Numbered from the stretch's first letter, positions 1-9,838 are shown. The stretch: 64,000 bases of DNA from Bacteriovorax sp. (GCA_028710485.1 JAQTTZ010000003.1:1-64000), one strand, 5' to 3'. Translations and numbers: made by a program. Notes: generated by a model from the sequence alone, not told the origin.

Positions 1-1
1 A

Positions 2-1855
2 AGAATTAATTAATCCTTCAGAATAAGAATTTGTAATGGCTCCAAAATTATTAGTACCAACGAGACCACCGGCACTGGTACCTGTTGAGTCTGAGGCCTT
101 AATTGTTCCATTGAATGAAGACTTCGTAAGCATTCCATAATTTATTCCTACGAGGCCAGATACATTATTACTTCCTCGAATCGAGCTATGGGACACATGT
201 ACGTTATCGATAAATACATTACTAGGTGAACCAGAGGTTTCCGAACCGACAATGCCGCCGGCATTATTGCCACCGATACCACCGTTACTTTGGGCCTCAA
301 TTCTTCCATGCTCTATGTTAATATTTTTAATATTAGCAGTGGTGGTCGGTACAACTGTTCCCGCAACTCCGCCGACATTCATTTTTCCATTTACCTCTAA
401 ATTCTTAAAATTAAGAGATCTAATTGCACCACCGTACAATTTACGAACAAAACCAAGTCCGTCGACACTTTTGGCGGAAATTCTTCCGTTGCTTATCGTT
501 TTATTGTTTCCGTTAAAATTCCCCGAGAAACCAATATTTGATGATTCAATTGTCGTGCAAGAAGCACTATCGACAATTCGATCCAGTGAATTTAAATTGT
601 GATGATCTGAGATTAATGATCCGATAGCTCCCATACATAAAGGAGGTGAGTAAATCCCCGCCAAATCTGTTTTATTCATATCTAGATCATTCATTAATTT
701 ATAATCTGAAGATTCATAATTGGCGGCCGCAGTATACTCTCCAATTTCATTAAGTTGCCATTCAGTACAAATTTTATAAGGATGCAAACTAGATCCATCA
801 CCGCCAGCAAAGGGATGAGCACCTAATGGCGTTGAAGAATTTATATAAGGCGCGCATAAATCCGCTGTAGAAATAGCAACCATGTGCTTGATTGAACTGT
901 GGGCAGGTGCACTTCCAGCGAAACAAGCAGTAACAAATCGATTAACGATTGGAGGAGACGAATTACATAAGGTTGATGGATTGCCTAGTACTTCTTTACA
1001 GCTTTCTATTTCTGCAGGAATGCTGCTATTAACAGCAAAGAGATCAGTACAACTGGTTGTAGAAAAAAGGACTTTATCGTTAGCACCATTTTGTAATCCA
1101 ATTCCTCCTCCAAAAGCGACTGTGCGAACACCTTTTGGATCTGTATCATCACAAGCATTGTTCATATACATTTTAACATTAACACCAAATCCGTTCCCGC
1201 TCGGAAAATTTACCGGCAAGCCTTTGCCAGCTAAATCATACATACCACCAGTAGTAGATCCTGCATTCATACAAGCAGATTCAATTATTCCGTTGCCAGT
1301 AGAAAATCCTGAAGTGTATTCGTGAAAGACAACTTTATATGAAAGAGCACCACCTTGATTTTTTAGTCCGCAAGTATAACCTGGAACGGCAGTTAGTTCG
1401 TCACACTGTTCAAAAAAGAATTCCGCGAATCTTATAAAAGCGGGTGTTTGTGTATCTGGAAAAAATTTTCCATTCGAAAATGCAGGGGCAGTACAGTTTG
1501 CATTTGTTAAATTCATAGAAAGATTTACGTCACTACCTGAAAGTGATGATGATGTAGATCCACAATAAACATTACCATTCATATGTGTAGCACTAGATGC
1601 TGCATCCCAAATAAAAGCTTGAAAAGTCCAATTACCATTGGGCATACTAAATGTTTCACTAGCTGAATTGATCACATGTCCGAAATAATCCCCATGGTCT
1701 GATTTCCCATAAAGAATTCCATCACTGATCGCAATGCCGTTTACTGTGCCTGTCATGCTCGCAATATGTAATTTAAACTTTGCAGGTGTAACTCCTTTTT
1801 TGGAGCAGCCTACAAACGTTAGTAGCAACATAAAAATAAAAAATGAATTTTTCAT
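2..1855 (-). CDS. Secreted lipoprotein with GLUG-like repeats (partial; continues off the left edge)
   Basis: Manual minus-strand translation from ATG at 1855: MKNSFFIFMLLLTFVGCSKKGVTPAKF... with a lipobox (FVGC), open through position 2; C-terminal part contains GGVAGT..., GGIVGSETSG..., SGLVGINYG..., GGLVGTNNFGAITNSYSEGLINS. Not in the ORF track, probably because it has no stop inside the window. Confidence 0.85.
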   Translation of the reverse strand, partial: MKNSFFIFMLLLTFVGCSKKGVTPAKFKLHIASMTGTVNGIAISDGILYGKSDHGDYFGHVINSASETFSMPNGNWTFQAFIWDAASSATHMNGNVYCGSTSSSLSGSDVNLSMNLTNANCTAPAFSNGKFFPDTQTPAFIRFAEFFFEQCDELTAVPGYTCGLKNQGGALSYKVVFHEYTSGFSTGNGIIESACMNAGSTTGGMYDLAGKGLPVNFPSGNGFGVNVKMYMNNACDDTDPKGVRTVAFGGGIGLQNGANDKVLFSTTSCTDLFAVNSSIPAEIESCKEVLGNPSTLCNSSPPIVNRFVTACFAGSAPAHSSIKHMVAISTADLCAPYINSSTPLGAHPFAGGDGSSLHPYKICTEWQLNEIGEYTAAANYESSDYKLMNDLDMNKTDLAGIYSPPLCMGAIGSLISDHHNLNSLDRIVDSASCTTIESSNIGFSGNFNGNNKTISNGRISAKSVDGLGFVRKLYGGAIRSLNFKNLEVNGKMNVGGVAGTVVPTTTANIKNINIEHGRIEAQSNGGIGGNNAGGIVGSETSGSPSNVFIDNVHVSHSSIRGSNNVSGLVGINYGMLTKSSFNGTIKASDSTGTSAGGLVGTNNFGAITNSYSEGLINS

Positions 1856-1982
1856 GCCTAATCCTTAAATCCTAAAAAATTCCAATGAAACTTAAATGTT
1901 TCATCAGTAAGTATTCTAGAAGATTATCGGCAATCTAAATAAAGAGATGAGATTATAGTACCTTAGTGATTAAGTTTAATTC

Positions 1983-2025
1983 TCCCACCAACTGGAGTGC
2001 GTCTAATTATTGCCAGTTGATGGGA
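1983..2025 (-). terminator. Possible hairpin terminator downstream of the nitroreductase gene
   Basis: TCCCACCAACTGG (1983-1995) and CCAGTTGATGGGA (2013-2025) pair over 13 bp with one mismatch, 17-nt loop. Confidence 0.4.
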
Positions 2026-2045
2026 TAGTAAATAACGGCCGTTGA

Positions 2046-2696
2046 CTACTTATGAATAATCAAGTCTTTAGTATCAAATCTCACTTTTTTCGCCGATGAA
2101 TATTTATCATCGAGAGCTCTGTGGCCAGCAGGACAGGCCACGACAGTTTTCCAACCAGATCCAGTCAGACCTAAAATTTCATCGTATTTTACCGGATCAA
2201 TTCCTTCAAGTGGACAAGTGTCCACTCCGATAACAGCAGCGGCAGTCATGAAATTTCCAAGAGCAATATAGGCCTGGCGAGTGGCCCACTCAGTGATCAC
2301 GTGACTTCTAGGTCCCGTCACCAAATCTCCTATCATCATTTTTTTATACCCTTCCATGCTTTCTGCATCGAGGCCTCGAACAAGTGCGGTCTGATTGATA
2401 AAATGAGTAATATGCTCCTCATCCATTTTTTCTTTAATTACAAAGACCACATGGTGAGAGCAGTCTGAGACTTGAGATTGATTCCAAGAAACAGCTTTTA
2501 ATTTTTCTTTGATTTCTGGATTTTGAACCACGATAAATTTCCATGGCTGAAGGCCATAAGAAGAAGGACTTAAGATTAACGCCTGCTCTAAACATTCCCA
2601 GGTTTTTTCATTGATTTTTTTTGTCGCATCAAATTTCTTGGTAGCATAACGCCACTCTAGAGATTCAATTAATTTGGCCGGTGATAAGTTTTCCAT
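2046..2696 (-). CDS. Nitroreductase family NAD(P)H-dependent oxidoreductase
   Basis: RYATKKFD start, SPSSYGLQPWKFIVV motif, C-terminal GHRALDDKYSSAKKVR typical of NfsB-like nitroreductases. Confidence 0.85.
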   Translation of the reverse strand: MENLSPAKLIESLEWRYATKKFDATKKINEKTWECLEQALILSPSSYGLQPWKFIVVQNPEIKEKLKAVSWNQSQVSDCSHHVVFVIKEKMDEEHITHFINQTALVRGLDAESMEGYKKMMIGDLVTGPRSHVITEWATRQAYIALGNFMTAAAVIGVDTCPLEGIDPVKYDEILGLTGSGWKTVVACPAGHRALDDKYSSAKKVRFDTKDLIIHK

Positions 2697-2756
2697 TTGT
2701 GCTCCTATAAATTAAAATAGAGGTTAATCAATTTATTCTTTCGTCATTGTCGTTCT

Positions 2757-4091
2757 TCATTGTCGTTCTTCCAGCTCAAGATATATATCCTGATCTGGCC
2801 TTAATGAAACTTGCGCGTTCATTTGAACATTAATGCTTTTTGATGAATTTGTTAACTTAAATTCTTTGATAACCTGAAGAAGAAACATACACATTTCTAA
2901 ATTGGCCAATCTCTCTCCCATGCAAATTCTAGGTCCCGCGCCAAATGGAATAAAAGTATAAGGTGTTGGCTCCTTAAGGAATCGATCTGGCTCAAAGGCT
3001 TCAGGATTCTCCCAAAAATCGGGGTGATGATGGATAAGAAATGGTGAAATAGAAATTAAATCCCCTGGATGCACTACTTCACCATGAATGCGGTCTTCTG
3101 AAATTGCAACACGTCCAAAAGACCAGGCCGGTGGTCTCATTCGCAGGACTTCTTTTAAAAATAAATTAATAGTCAAAAAATTTTTTAAATCGTCCTCACC
3201 GGAAATACTAAAATTTCGATCCCGAAATTCAGCATAGATTTTGTCCTGCCACTGTGGATACCTTGCCAAAAAATAAAAAGACCAAATGATGACATTGGCG
3301 GTGGTTTCATGACCGGCGAAAATCATCGTCTTAACCTGAGAAAGAATTTTTTTATCTGTAAAATTTAAAGGTGATTCAAGGAGCGCGTGAATCATATTCT
3401 CTTTTGGTTTTCTTTCTTTAATCTTTTCCTTTGCAATAATTTTTTCAATCTCTTCATCCAAAATTTTAAGTGTGAGATTAAAGTCTTTAAGAAGAGCTCT
3501 TTTGGACAGCGTTTGAAAAGGAGTAATATAAGTCATTTTTTTTTCAGTCAAATCAATTAAATGTGAAAGTTTTTTACTGATGATATCAAAGCTATTTTCC
3601 AGTGTTTCATTAAATAAACTTCTTCCAATAACGTGCAAGGCATAGCGAGTGGACCAAGATGACATATTAATCGAACCATCAACGCTTCTGGAATTCTTCA
3701 TCCGCAAAATAGTATTTTTCGTTTCATCGGAGACAAGCGAGAAATAGTGATCAAATTTACTCGGATTAAAGGTCGGTGCAATGGCCCGTCTGCCATTTTT
3801 CCATTCCTCGCCGATATCAGTAAAAACTCCCTGTCCTAAAACTTCAGCAACTCTTTGATAGCCCGGAGTATTTTTGGGATAGTTTTTACTATGATCAAAC
3901 AAAACATACTTCAAACCCACGGGATCATTTACGAGAAGAGTTCTTTTTTTTCCTAAGTACATCTCCATAAAATCACCGTACTGTTTTAGGCAGGCATACA
4001 TATAATTGAGGCGACTTTTTCTCAAGCTCAAGGCATGGCCGGTGATCAGTCCCCAAAAAAAATCTCGCGGTGGTTGTACTGCTCGTCTCAT
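2757..4091 (-). CDS. Cytochrome P450
   Basis: I-helix AGHETTAN, ExxR (EVLRMRP), heme-binding FIPFGAGPRICMGERLA. Confidence 0.95.
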   Translation of the reverse strand: MRRAVQPPRDFFWGLITGHALSLRKSRLNYMYACLKQYGDFMEMYLGKKRTLLVNDPVGLKYVLFDHSKNYPKNTPGYQRVAEVLGQGVFTDIGEEWKNGRRAIAPTFNPSKFDHYFSLVSDETKNTILRMKNSRSVDGSINMSSWSTRYALHVIGRSLFNETLENSFDIISKKLSHLIDLTEKKMTYITPFQTLSKRALLKDFNLTLKILDEEIEKIIAKEKIKERKPKENMIHALLESPLNFTDKKILSQVKTMIFAGHETTANVIIWSFYFLARYPQWQDKIYAEFRDRNFSISGEDDLKNFLTINLFLKEVLRMRPPAWSFGRVAISEDRIHGEVVHPGDLISISPFLIHHHPDFWENPEAFEPDRFLKEPTPYTFIPFGAGPRICMGERLANLEMCMFLLQVIKEFKLTNSSKSINVQMNAQVSLRPDQDIYLELEERQ

Positions 4092-4134
4092 ATTTCCTTA
4101 TTTATATTTTCGTAAATTGCTTTATAATTTTTGA

Positions 4135-4803
4135 ATGAATATACATAAAGATAATATCTTAAATTTTTTGTTTAAACGCCTACAGCATTTTTTTCCATTG
4201 ATCTTTTTTTCAATCATGCTTTATTTATTCGCTCAATTTGTACTAACCAAATGCCTTATATATTTTGTTTTATTTTGTCTCATGCCTTATTTACTTCCTC
4301 TAATGATTCAACGAATTGTTCTGGGCATTTACCCCTTAAAAGAAGGCGGCAATTATATTGGTCTTGCTGAAAAATCTTTTTCACCATGGCTTTTTTCTCT
4401 TAGAGTTCAGCAAATCTATTTGGTTTTCCCGCAATTGGAAAGACTCCTCTTTTTTCTTCCAGGACTCTATAGTGCGTGGCTTCGCGCTTGGGGAAGTCAA
4501 ATTGGCAAGAATGTTTTCTGGACCCCGGGGACAGTGGTCAACGATAGAAGTCTAATGGAAGTTGGAGATTTTGTGATCTTTGGTCACAACACTTATATGT
4601 CATCGCATTTACTGCGGGTAAAAAACGGAAAGTTTTTTGTCTATGTCAGGAAGATAAAAATTGGAAGTTACTCTTTTATTGGCGCCTTTACTAAAATGGG
4701 ACCAGGGACAAAAATTAGCAGTGGATCTCAAGTTCAGGCAATGAGTAATTTTTCAATAAATCAAAATTTTCCAGCGAACGTTGCTACTAAGGAGCAATCA
4801 TGA
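4135..4803 (+). CDS. Membrane-anchored left-handed beta-helix (hexapeptide) acyltransferase-like protein
   Basis: N-terminal hydrophobic segments, C-terminal hexapeptide-like repeats (IGKNVFWTPGTVVNDRSLMEVGDFVIFGHN...IGSYSFIGAFTKMGPGTKISSGSQV); overlaps the next ORF by 4 bp (ATGA). Confidence 0.55.
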   Translation: MNIHKDNILNFLFKRLQHFFPLIFFSIMLYLFAQFVLTKCLIYFVLFCLMPYLLPLMIQRIVLGIYPLKEGGNYIGLAEKSFSPWLFSLRVQQIYLVFPQLERLLFFLPGLYSAWLRAWGSQIGKNVFWTPGTVVNDRSLMEVGDFVIFGHNTYMSSHLLRVKNGKFFVYVRKIKIGSYSFIGAFTKMGPGTKISSGSQVQAMSNFSINQNFPANVATKEQS

Positions 4804-5384
4804 CCATATACGATTTAAAACCAAAATTTCAAAACATTCTTCGACCACTTGTTAAAAGTATTTGGAAATTGGGCATTACCCCTAATCAGATTACTGCCAG
4901 CACTTGCTTATTATCAGTGGCAGTGGGCCTTTGGCTTTTATGCTCAAAGAACGAAATGTTTTTCATCTTACCTGTATTTTTCTTTATAAGAATGGCCTTG
5001 AATGCCATTGATGGAATGCTGGCCAAAGAACATAATTTAAAATCTCCAATCGGTGCCATATTAAATGAAGTCACCGATGTAGTTTCAGATGGATTTTTAT
5101 ATTACGCATTTTCGCGCTTTGATTTTATTAACACTCACCTTTTAATGTTTGTTATTTTCTTTTCAGCTATTTCTGAAATTACCGGTCTTGCTGTTTTACT
5201 AAATGGAAGTACCAGACAATATGCTGGACCCATGGGAAAAAGCGATAGGGCCTTTGTCTTCAGTGTGCTCGCCATACTTATCAGCTGTCACTTAACTTCA
5301 GCATTTGTTTATAACGGAATTCTTACGCTGATTGCTTTATTGTTAGTTAAGACTATTTTAAATAGGGCCAAAAAAGGTATGTGA
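4800..5384 (+). CDS. CDP-alcohol phosphatidyltransferase family protein (YnbA-like)
   Basis: NAIDGMLAKEHNLKSPIGAILNEVTDVVSD = variant of the D(x2)DG(x2)AR(x8)G(x3)D(x3)D motif; multiple TM segments. Confidence 0.8.
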   Translation: MTIYDLKPKFQNILRPLVKSIWKLGITPNQITASTCLLSVAVGLWLLCSKNEMFFILPVFFFIRMALNAIDGMLAKEHNLKSPIGAILNEVTDVVSDGFLYYAFSRFDFINTHLLMFVIFFSAISEITGLAVLLNGSTRQYAGPMGKSDRAFVFSVLAILISCHLTSAFVYNGILTLIALLLVKTILNRAKKGM

Positions 5385-5706
5385 ACATTGGGGCCAGCTG
5401 CCAAGATAATAAATTAGCAAAAGTGCTGATAAAAAGGCATGGCATAAATTTCTCTTTAAGGGATAATTTTAAAATCATGGCCTCGGTAAAAATGGCAAAA
5501 GCTTCGGCCAGCAAAATATTCTGGAGATAAGTGAGTCTTAAATTCATGATTAAAAAAAAGACTATGGGATGAGTAATAGCATTTAGTCCTGTAACGAAGA
5601 TAAATCTTTCAAAAAAGTTCCACTTCGATCTTTTTGATTTTAAAAATAAGAAATAGGCCGGCATTTCTAAAATATTGGATTGGAAAAAAATATAGAGATA
5701 TGCCAT
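5353..5706 (-). CDS. Small integral membrane protein, unknown function
   Basis: 117-aa hydrophobic ORF, convergent 32-bp overlap with the CDP-alcohol phosphatidyltransferase gene. Confidence 0.5.
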   Translation of the reverse strand: MAYLYIFFQSNILEMPAYFLFLKSKRSKWNFFERFIFVTGLNAITHPIVFFLIMNLRLTYLQNILLAEAFAIFTEAMILKLSLKEKFMPCLFISTFANLLSWQLAPMFTYLFWPYLK

Positions 5707-5709
5707 TTT

Positions 5710-6036
5710 CTAAAGATCCTTTTCCTTTAAAGTTTGAATTAGTTTTAAAAAAATACCAAATAAAAACAAAATGATTAAGGCCATTAGTATGATTTTCGAA
5801 AGAGGAAGGAGAACTTGCCCCTTCCCGTAATCCGAATAAAAAGATTTCATAACAGGATTTTTTGCTGAAAGATTTTTAATGATTCCCAGAGGAGTCAAAA
5901 ACAAAACAGTATCCCAACTGGCCTCAGATAAATCCGGAACCGTGTAAGTAGAAATTAATGAAATACAAGTAAGGCCTACCAATTGAATCAAAAATAAATG
6001 ATAAATTCTTATTTTTTGCACGTTTTTGGTTCCCAA
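5710..6036 (-). CDS. Small membrane protein with two predicted TM segments, unknown function
   Basis: 108-aa ORF with N- and C-terminal hydrophobic segments, 3 bp from the downstream membrane ORF and overlapping the upstream ORF. Confidence 0.5.
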   Translation of the reverse strand: MGTKNVQKIRIYHLFLIQLVGLTCISLISTYTVPDLSEASWDTVLFLTPLGIIKNLSAKNPVMKSFYSDYGKGQVLLPLSKIILMALIILFLFGIFLKLIQTLKEKDL

Positions 6037-6518
6037 GGAAATCCATCGCCGAAGATATCACCGTTATCTCCAACCACACTTCTTGGATAAATAGAAATTT
6101 TGCAGGTTGATTCACCGGACTTCACAATTTGGTATTTATCTCCAACCAGCTTAAGTTCACCATCATTGCATTCAAAGGTCATGACTTTTTCACTCACACC
6201 TGCCTTTGGAGGATTATAAATCCCGAGATTTTTAAAAGTTTCTGCAAAGACAATTTTTAACTCTGGCTGCATGACAGTTATGACTGAGGCGACTGAAGGT
6301 AAAACCTTTTGAAGTTTGGATGCTTCAGCACCTTTTATTATTATTTTGTAGTAAGGATTAGCGATACGATTCACTTCAGTTTCCTGATGATTGATTATTT
6401 TATATTCACGCATTTTAATCTCATCGACTTTAATCACAGCGATTCCGCCATCATTTGCCAGTGCCGTAGACAATTGATGACTAAAAGACAATGCCGCGAT
6501 AAATATAATTCTTTTCAT
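6009..6518 (-). CDS. Secreted protein of unknown function
   Basis: Start re-set to MKRIIFIAALSFSHQLSTALA (signal peptide) behind an AGGGA Shine-Dalgarno; ORF track starts at 6563. Confidence 0.65.
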   Translation of the reverse strand: MKRIIFIAALSFSHQLSTALANDGGIAVIKVDEIKMREYKIINHQETEVNRIANPYYKIIIKGAEASKLQKVLPSVASVITVMQPELKIVFAETFKNLGIYNPPKAGVSEKVMTFECNDGELKLVGDKYQIVKSGESTCKISIYPRSVVGDNGDIFGDGFPWEPKTCKK

Positions 6519-6658
6519 TTTTACTTCCCTGGTAAAGTTAATCTTGAAGAACTTAGATATCACAATAAAAAGATATATACATTTAAGGCATTCTTAATTT
6601 GATTTCATAATATTTTTAGATGAGATCCATACAAAGATGGAATGAAAAAAGAGCTAAT

Positions 6659-7021
6659 CTAACTAGTTTTTTGTAAAGACACTAGACCAATTCCCAGGAT
6701 AATACAGAAAACCCCAGTAACTTGAACCAGGTTGACGGGAGATTTATCAAAGTAGTGAGAAATAAGAAGGGCCCAGATATAAGTTGTTCCGTAGGCAGGA
6801 TAGACAACCATCATTAGGCCGCCAAAACGAAAAGACATAGTCATCAAAACCAATACCCAAAAAAATGAAACAAGCCCGGCCAGAAAAAACCAATTTCGAT
6901 AAATGGGAATTTCCACAATTTTAAGCGAACCAAGTTTGAAAAAATATTGGGCACAGGCACCAATAAAGGCCGCCACCAAAATAAGCAGAATCGGTATTGT
7001 TTGTGACGGCATCTCTTTCAT
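6659..7021 (-). CDS. Small four-TM transporter of the SMR/EamA (DMT) type
   Basis: 120 aa, four hydrophobic segments, GACAQYFFKLGS near the N-terminus and GVFCIILGIGLVSL at the C-terminus; 4-bp overlap with the upstream methyltransferase gene. Confidence 0.7.
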   Translation of the reverse strand: MKEMPSQTIPILLILVAAFIGACAQYFFKLGSLKIVEIPIYRNWFFLAGLVSFFWVLVLMTMSFRFGGLMMVVYPAYGTTYIWALLISHYFDKSPVNLVQVTGVFCIILGIGLVSLQKTS

Positions 7022-8016
7022 TTTTTAGCTATCAGCATTCCCATTGAGTAAGGAACAACATCGAGGGAGTGAAACTCAAAAGACGAAAACCCCGCTTCCT
7101 TAAGCCATGGTTCTAGCTCACTTGGCCCATAGACCTTTCCCTGAACTGTTCTGATCGTCAGCCCCATTTGGTACAATGAGCGGGCCAGCGCGCCCTCTTC
7201 TACTTTCCCATAGGCATCGAGTATAACAAGTCTGCCTCCTGGTAGAAGAGCATCGTAAATCTTTTTAAAGATTCTCTTGTTTTCTTCTGGAGTTTGGATA
7301 TGAGTGACATTTCCCAAAGTAGCATAATCAAATCGAGGAGCACCAAAATCAGAATGATGAAAATTTCCTTCGATATAACTAACTCGAGCATCTATTTTAT
7401 TTTTTTCTGAAGTTTCTTTTGCTACTTTCAAAACTGCTGGCCAGTCTGCCAATGTGCAATTGGCCTTAGGGTTGGCATATAAAAAATTAAAACTCCATAC
7501 TCCGGACCCGGCACCTATATCTAAAACATTGATAGCAATGTCTTTGATTTTTTTCTCTGGATGCAATTTGGAAATTATCTCAACAGTTAATTCCGCACAT
7601 GGAGTCATCATCCACTCAAGAGATTTTACCTGTACCTGATATTCTTTCTCACTGTTTTCGACAGTATCCATTCGCTTGAAAGGAGTCCCCGATTTTAGCA
7701 GCGTTGGAAGATGGGCCCAGTATTCAGAACTTAAATTTTGATAATTTCCTGTTAGGAGATTCATCACATTTGAAATGGTGTAAGACTCACCAGCTTTTTC
7801 CACTAGCCCCAAGGTTACCAGAGAATCCAGTAAAACCTTGGTAGGAAGAAGTTTAAACTGATGTTTTAGGGCCAGGTCCTCGGCCGTAAATTTTTCACCT
7901 AGTTTATAAGAATTTAAAATTTCCATCTCTTGAACAATTCGGTAAAGAGAGGAAGCGCCATTTGCCAGCATTAAATCAAAATACACTTCCAAATCTTTAT
8001 ATTTTTTATTTTGCAT
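7018..8016 (-). CDS. SAM-dependent methyltransferase with N-terminal winged-helix/dimerisation region (O-methyltransferase type)
   Basis: NVLDIGAGSGVWSFNFLYANP (motif I), later ...LPGGRLVILDAYG; N-terminal helix-rich region resembling plant-type O-methyltransferases. Confidence 0.8.
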   Translation of the reverse strand: MQNKKYKDLEVYFDLMLANGASSLYRIVQEMEILNSYKLGEKFTAEDLALKHQFKLLPTKVLLDSLVTLGLVEKAGESYTISNVMNLLTGNYQNLSSEYWAHLPTLLKSGTPFKRMDTVENSEKEYQVQVKSLEWMMTPCAELTVEIISKLHPEKKIKDIAINVLDIGAGSGVWSFNFLYANPKANCTLADWPAVLKVAKETSEKNKIDARVSYIEGNFHHSDFGAPRFDYATLGNVTHIQTPEENKRIFKKIYDALLPGGRLVILDAYGKVEEGALARSLYQMGLTIRTVQGKVYGPSELEPWLKEAGFSSFEFHSLDVVPYSMGMLIAKK

Positions 8017-8018
8017 AA

Positions 8019-9770
8019 TTACCTAGTGAATTTAGCTGTTGCAACTGTAAATATTCCCCACTGATCAATCTTCATATCCAATTTATTTGCACCATGTTTG
8101 GCAAATAATTGATCTATCTCTAACTGAGTTCTTCTTCTCATAACCCAGTTTACTCCCTCACGGTTGGGAAGAGTATGAGCAATCATTTCTAATTGTGGGT
8201 GCCATGGCTGACCAGTGTAAACAATATAACTTTCTGGATCCAGGATTGAAGTCGCACCAAGCACCGCTTTTAAAACGGTTTCATTACTTGGAAACAATTC
8301 AAAAAGACCAGAGACAATTAAAATATTCGGTTTAAATTCTTGATCTGTGTAAGTTTTTGGATCAAAGGCATCTGCCACCAAAAAATCGGCATTCGTGCAT
8401 CCAATTTGCTTGGCTATTTCACGGGCCTCGTTGATATTGCTATCAGAGTAATCACGCAATAAAACTAATACATCACTCTTTTCATATTTTTTGGCCGTCT
8501 CTAATAAATAGCGTCCGGGTCCAGAACCAATATCCATAATGCGTACTGGTTTGCCTTCTTTGATTAACGAATCAATACAATAATTGAGAGACTCTCTCAT
8601 ATGAACTCTGCGAGCTCTAATTCCCTTCCATCCAACTGCGTTGATATAGAAAAAATCGATAATTTGCCCAATGATTAAGTCACCGCGCGCCTTATTTTTA
8701 TAAACATGGTCGAGAGAAATCCCCGAATCAAATCCATGTTTATAACCGATGCGAATCCCCTCTGATAATTTCCCTAAAGTTTTCATCGAAAGAACTTGAA
8801 TAGCATAATTAATTTTATTAACAAAACTTACGTCACCTGACTGAATCGATTTATATTCATTGAAGGTATAACCTTCATGATCAGCGCGAACCATATCGAC
8901 GGACATCGCTTCTGCGGCAAAACATTTATCAATAAAGCGGTGAATATGGTCCAGGGGAATTTTTTTGTCTTTTTCATACAAGACACCATGATAAAATCCA
9001 TCGAGTACAATATACTCTTTCATCTTTGAGCTTAAACTATTAAAAAACTTCTTTTGAGGTGTATTGCTTACAACCCAATCACTTCCTGCAGAAAAAACAA
9101 TGGCCGGCGTATGAATGGCCCCAGCATCGTTTACCACTCGTTCTGAAGTATCATGAAGTCCAACCAGAATATTGACTGCAATTTGAGGAGTAATCAACTT
9201 ATCATCGTCGTATTTTTTTTGCTCAACAATGTCATGAGTTAAGAATTTAGATTTAACATAACTTGAAATATAGGCCGGATTTTTAACAGCATCTAAGATC
9301 CTACAACCTAAAAGTGCCCCTGGAACATAGAGTTTTATTTCAAACGCCGGTGCGGCCAAGGCCATACCACGAATCTTCGGTGCGTAATCATGAACCCAAG
9401 TGCTGGTGACCACTGCACCAACACTATTGGCGATGATAAAAATATTTTCAATTTTAATTTGATGCTCTTTAGAAATAAAACTAACAAAAGTATCGAGATC
9501 TTTTACGATATGTGAAAATGACGGAGCATAGCCGCGCGGACCTGTTGACTCTCCATGACCTCGTGAATCGTATCCAAAGGCCCAAAATTCAGGCTCCTCA
9601 ACCCCATTGATTAAATCAATAAGCCTTCCTGAGTGTTCATGTCCTCGGTGGATAACGATCAAAGCTTTTTTATCACCGGTTGATTCTTTTTCTGGTGCCC
9701 ATGAACGATATACTAATTTTTCACCATCGAAGGTAGAAAAAGTAGATTTTTTTTCTTCTCTTTTATTCAT
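8019..9770 (-). CDS. Bifunctional alpha/beta hydrolase + class I methyltransferase (YnbC-like)
   Basis: N-terminal half: YDSRGHGES, IANSVGAV nucleophile elbow, FYHGV His; C-terminal half: IMDIGSGPGRYLLETA SAM motif. 583 aa, same domain order as E. coli YnbC from memory. Confidence 0.8.
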   Translation of the reverse strand: MNKREEKKSTFSTFDGEKLVYRSWAPEKESTGDKKALIVIHRGHEHSGRLIDLINGVEEPEFWAFGYDSRGHGESTGPRGYAPSFSHIVKDLDTFVSFISKEHQIKIENIFIIANSVGAVVTSTWVHDYAPKIRGMALAAPAFEIKLYVPGALLGCRILDAVKNPAYISSYVKSKFLTHDIVEQKKYDDDKLITPQIAVNILVGLHDTSERVVNDAGAIHTPAIVFSAGSDWVVSNTPQKKFFNSLSSKMKEYIVLDGFYHGVLYEKDKKIPLDHIHRFIDKCFAAEAMSVDMVRADHEGYTFNEYKSIQSGDVSFVNKINYAIQVLSMKTLGKLSEGIRIGYKHGFDSGISLDHVYKNKARGDLIIGQIIDFFYINAVGWKGIRARRVHMRESLNYCIDSLIKEGKPVRIMDIGSGPGRYLLETAKKYEKSDVLVLLRDYSDSNINEAREIAKQIGCTNADFLVADAFDPKTYTDQEFKPNILIVSGLFELFPSNETVLKAVLGATSILDPESYIVYTGQPWHPQLEMIAHTLPNREGVNWVMRRRTQLEIDQLFAKHGANKLDMKIDQWGIFTVATAKFTR

Positions 9771-9838
9771 TGAATTCTCCGCCTATAATTATTTTTTAAG
9801 ACTAATCGACTAAAAAATAAGAAAATTGAGGAATATTT

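Noticed and set aside
252-1325. Plus-strand ORFs 252-602 and 882-1325 from the track
   Set aside because: Antisense to the continuous minus-strand lipoprotein frame with signal peptide and GLUG-like repeats; their low-complexity Pro/Ile/Leu composition is typical of shadow ORFs.
4358-4555. Nested plus-strand ORF inside the acyltransferase-like gene
   Set aside because: Out-of-frame nested ORF with no independent support; same judgement for the other short antisense/nested ORFs in tex, ftsH, fadJ, thiolase and gcvP genes.
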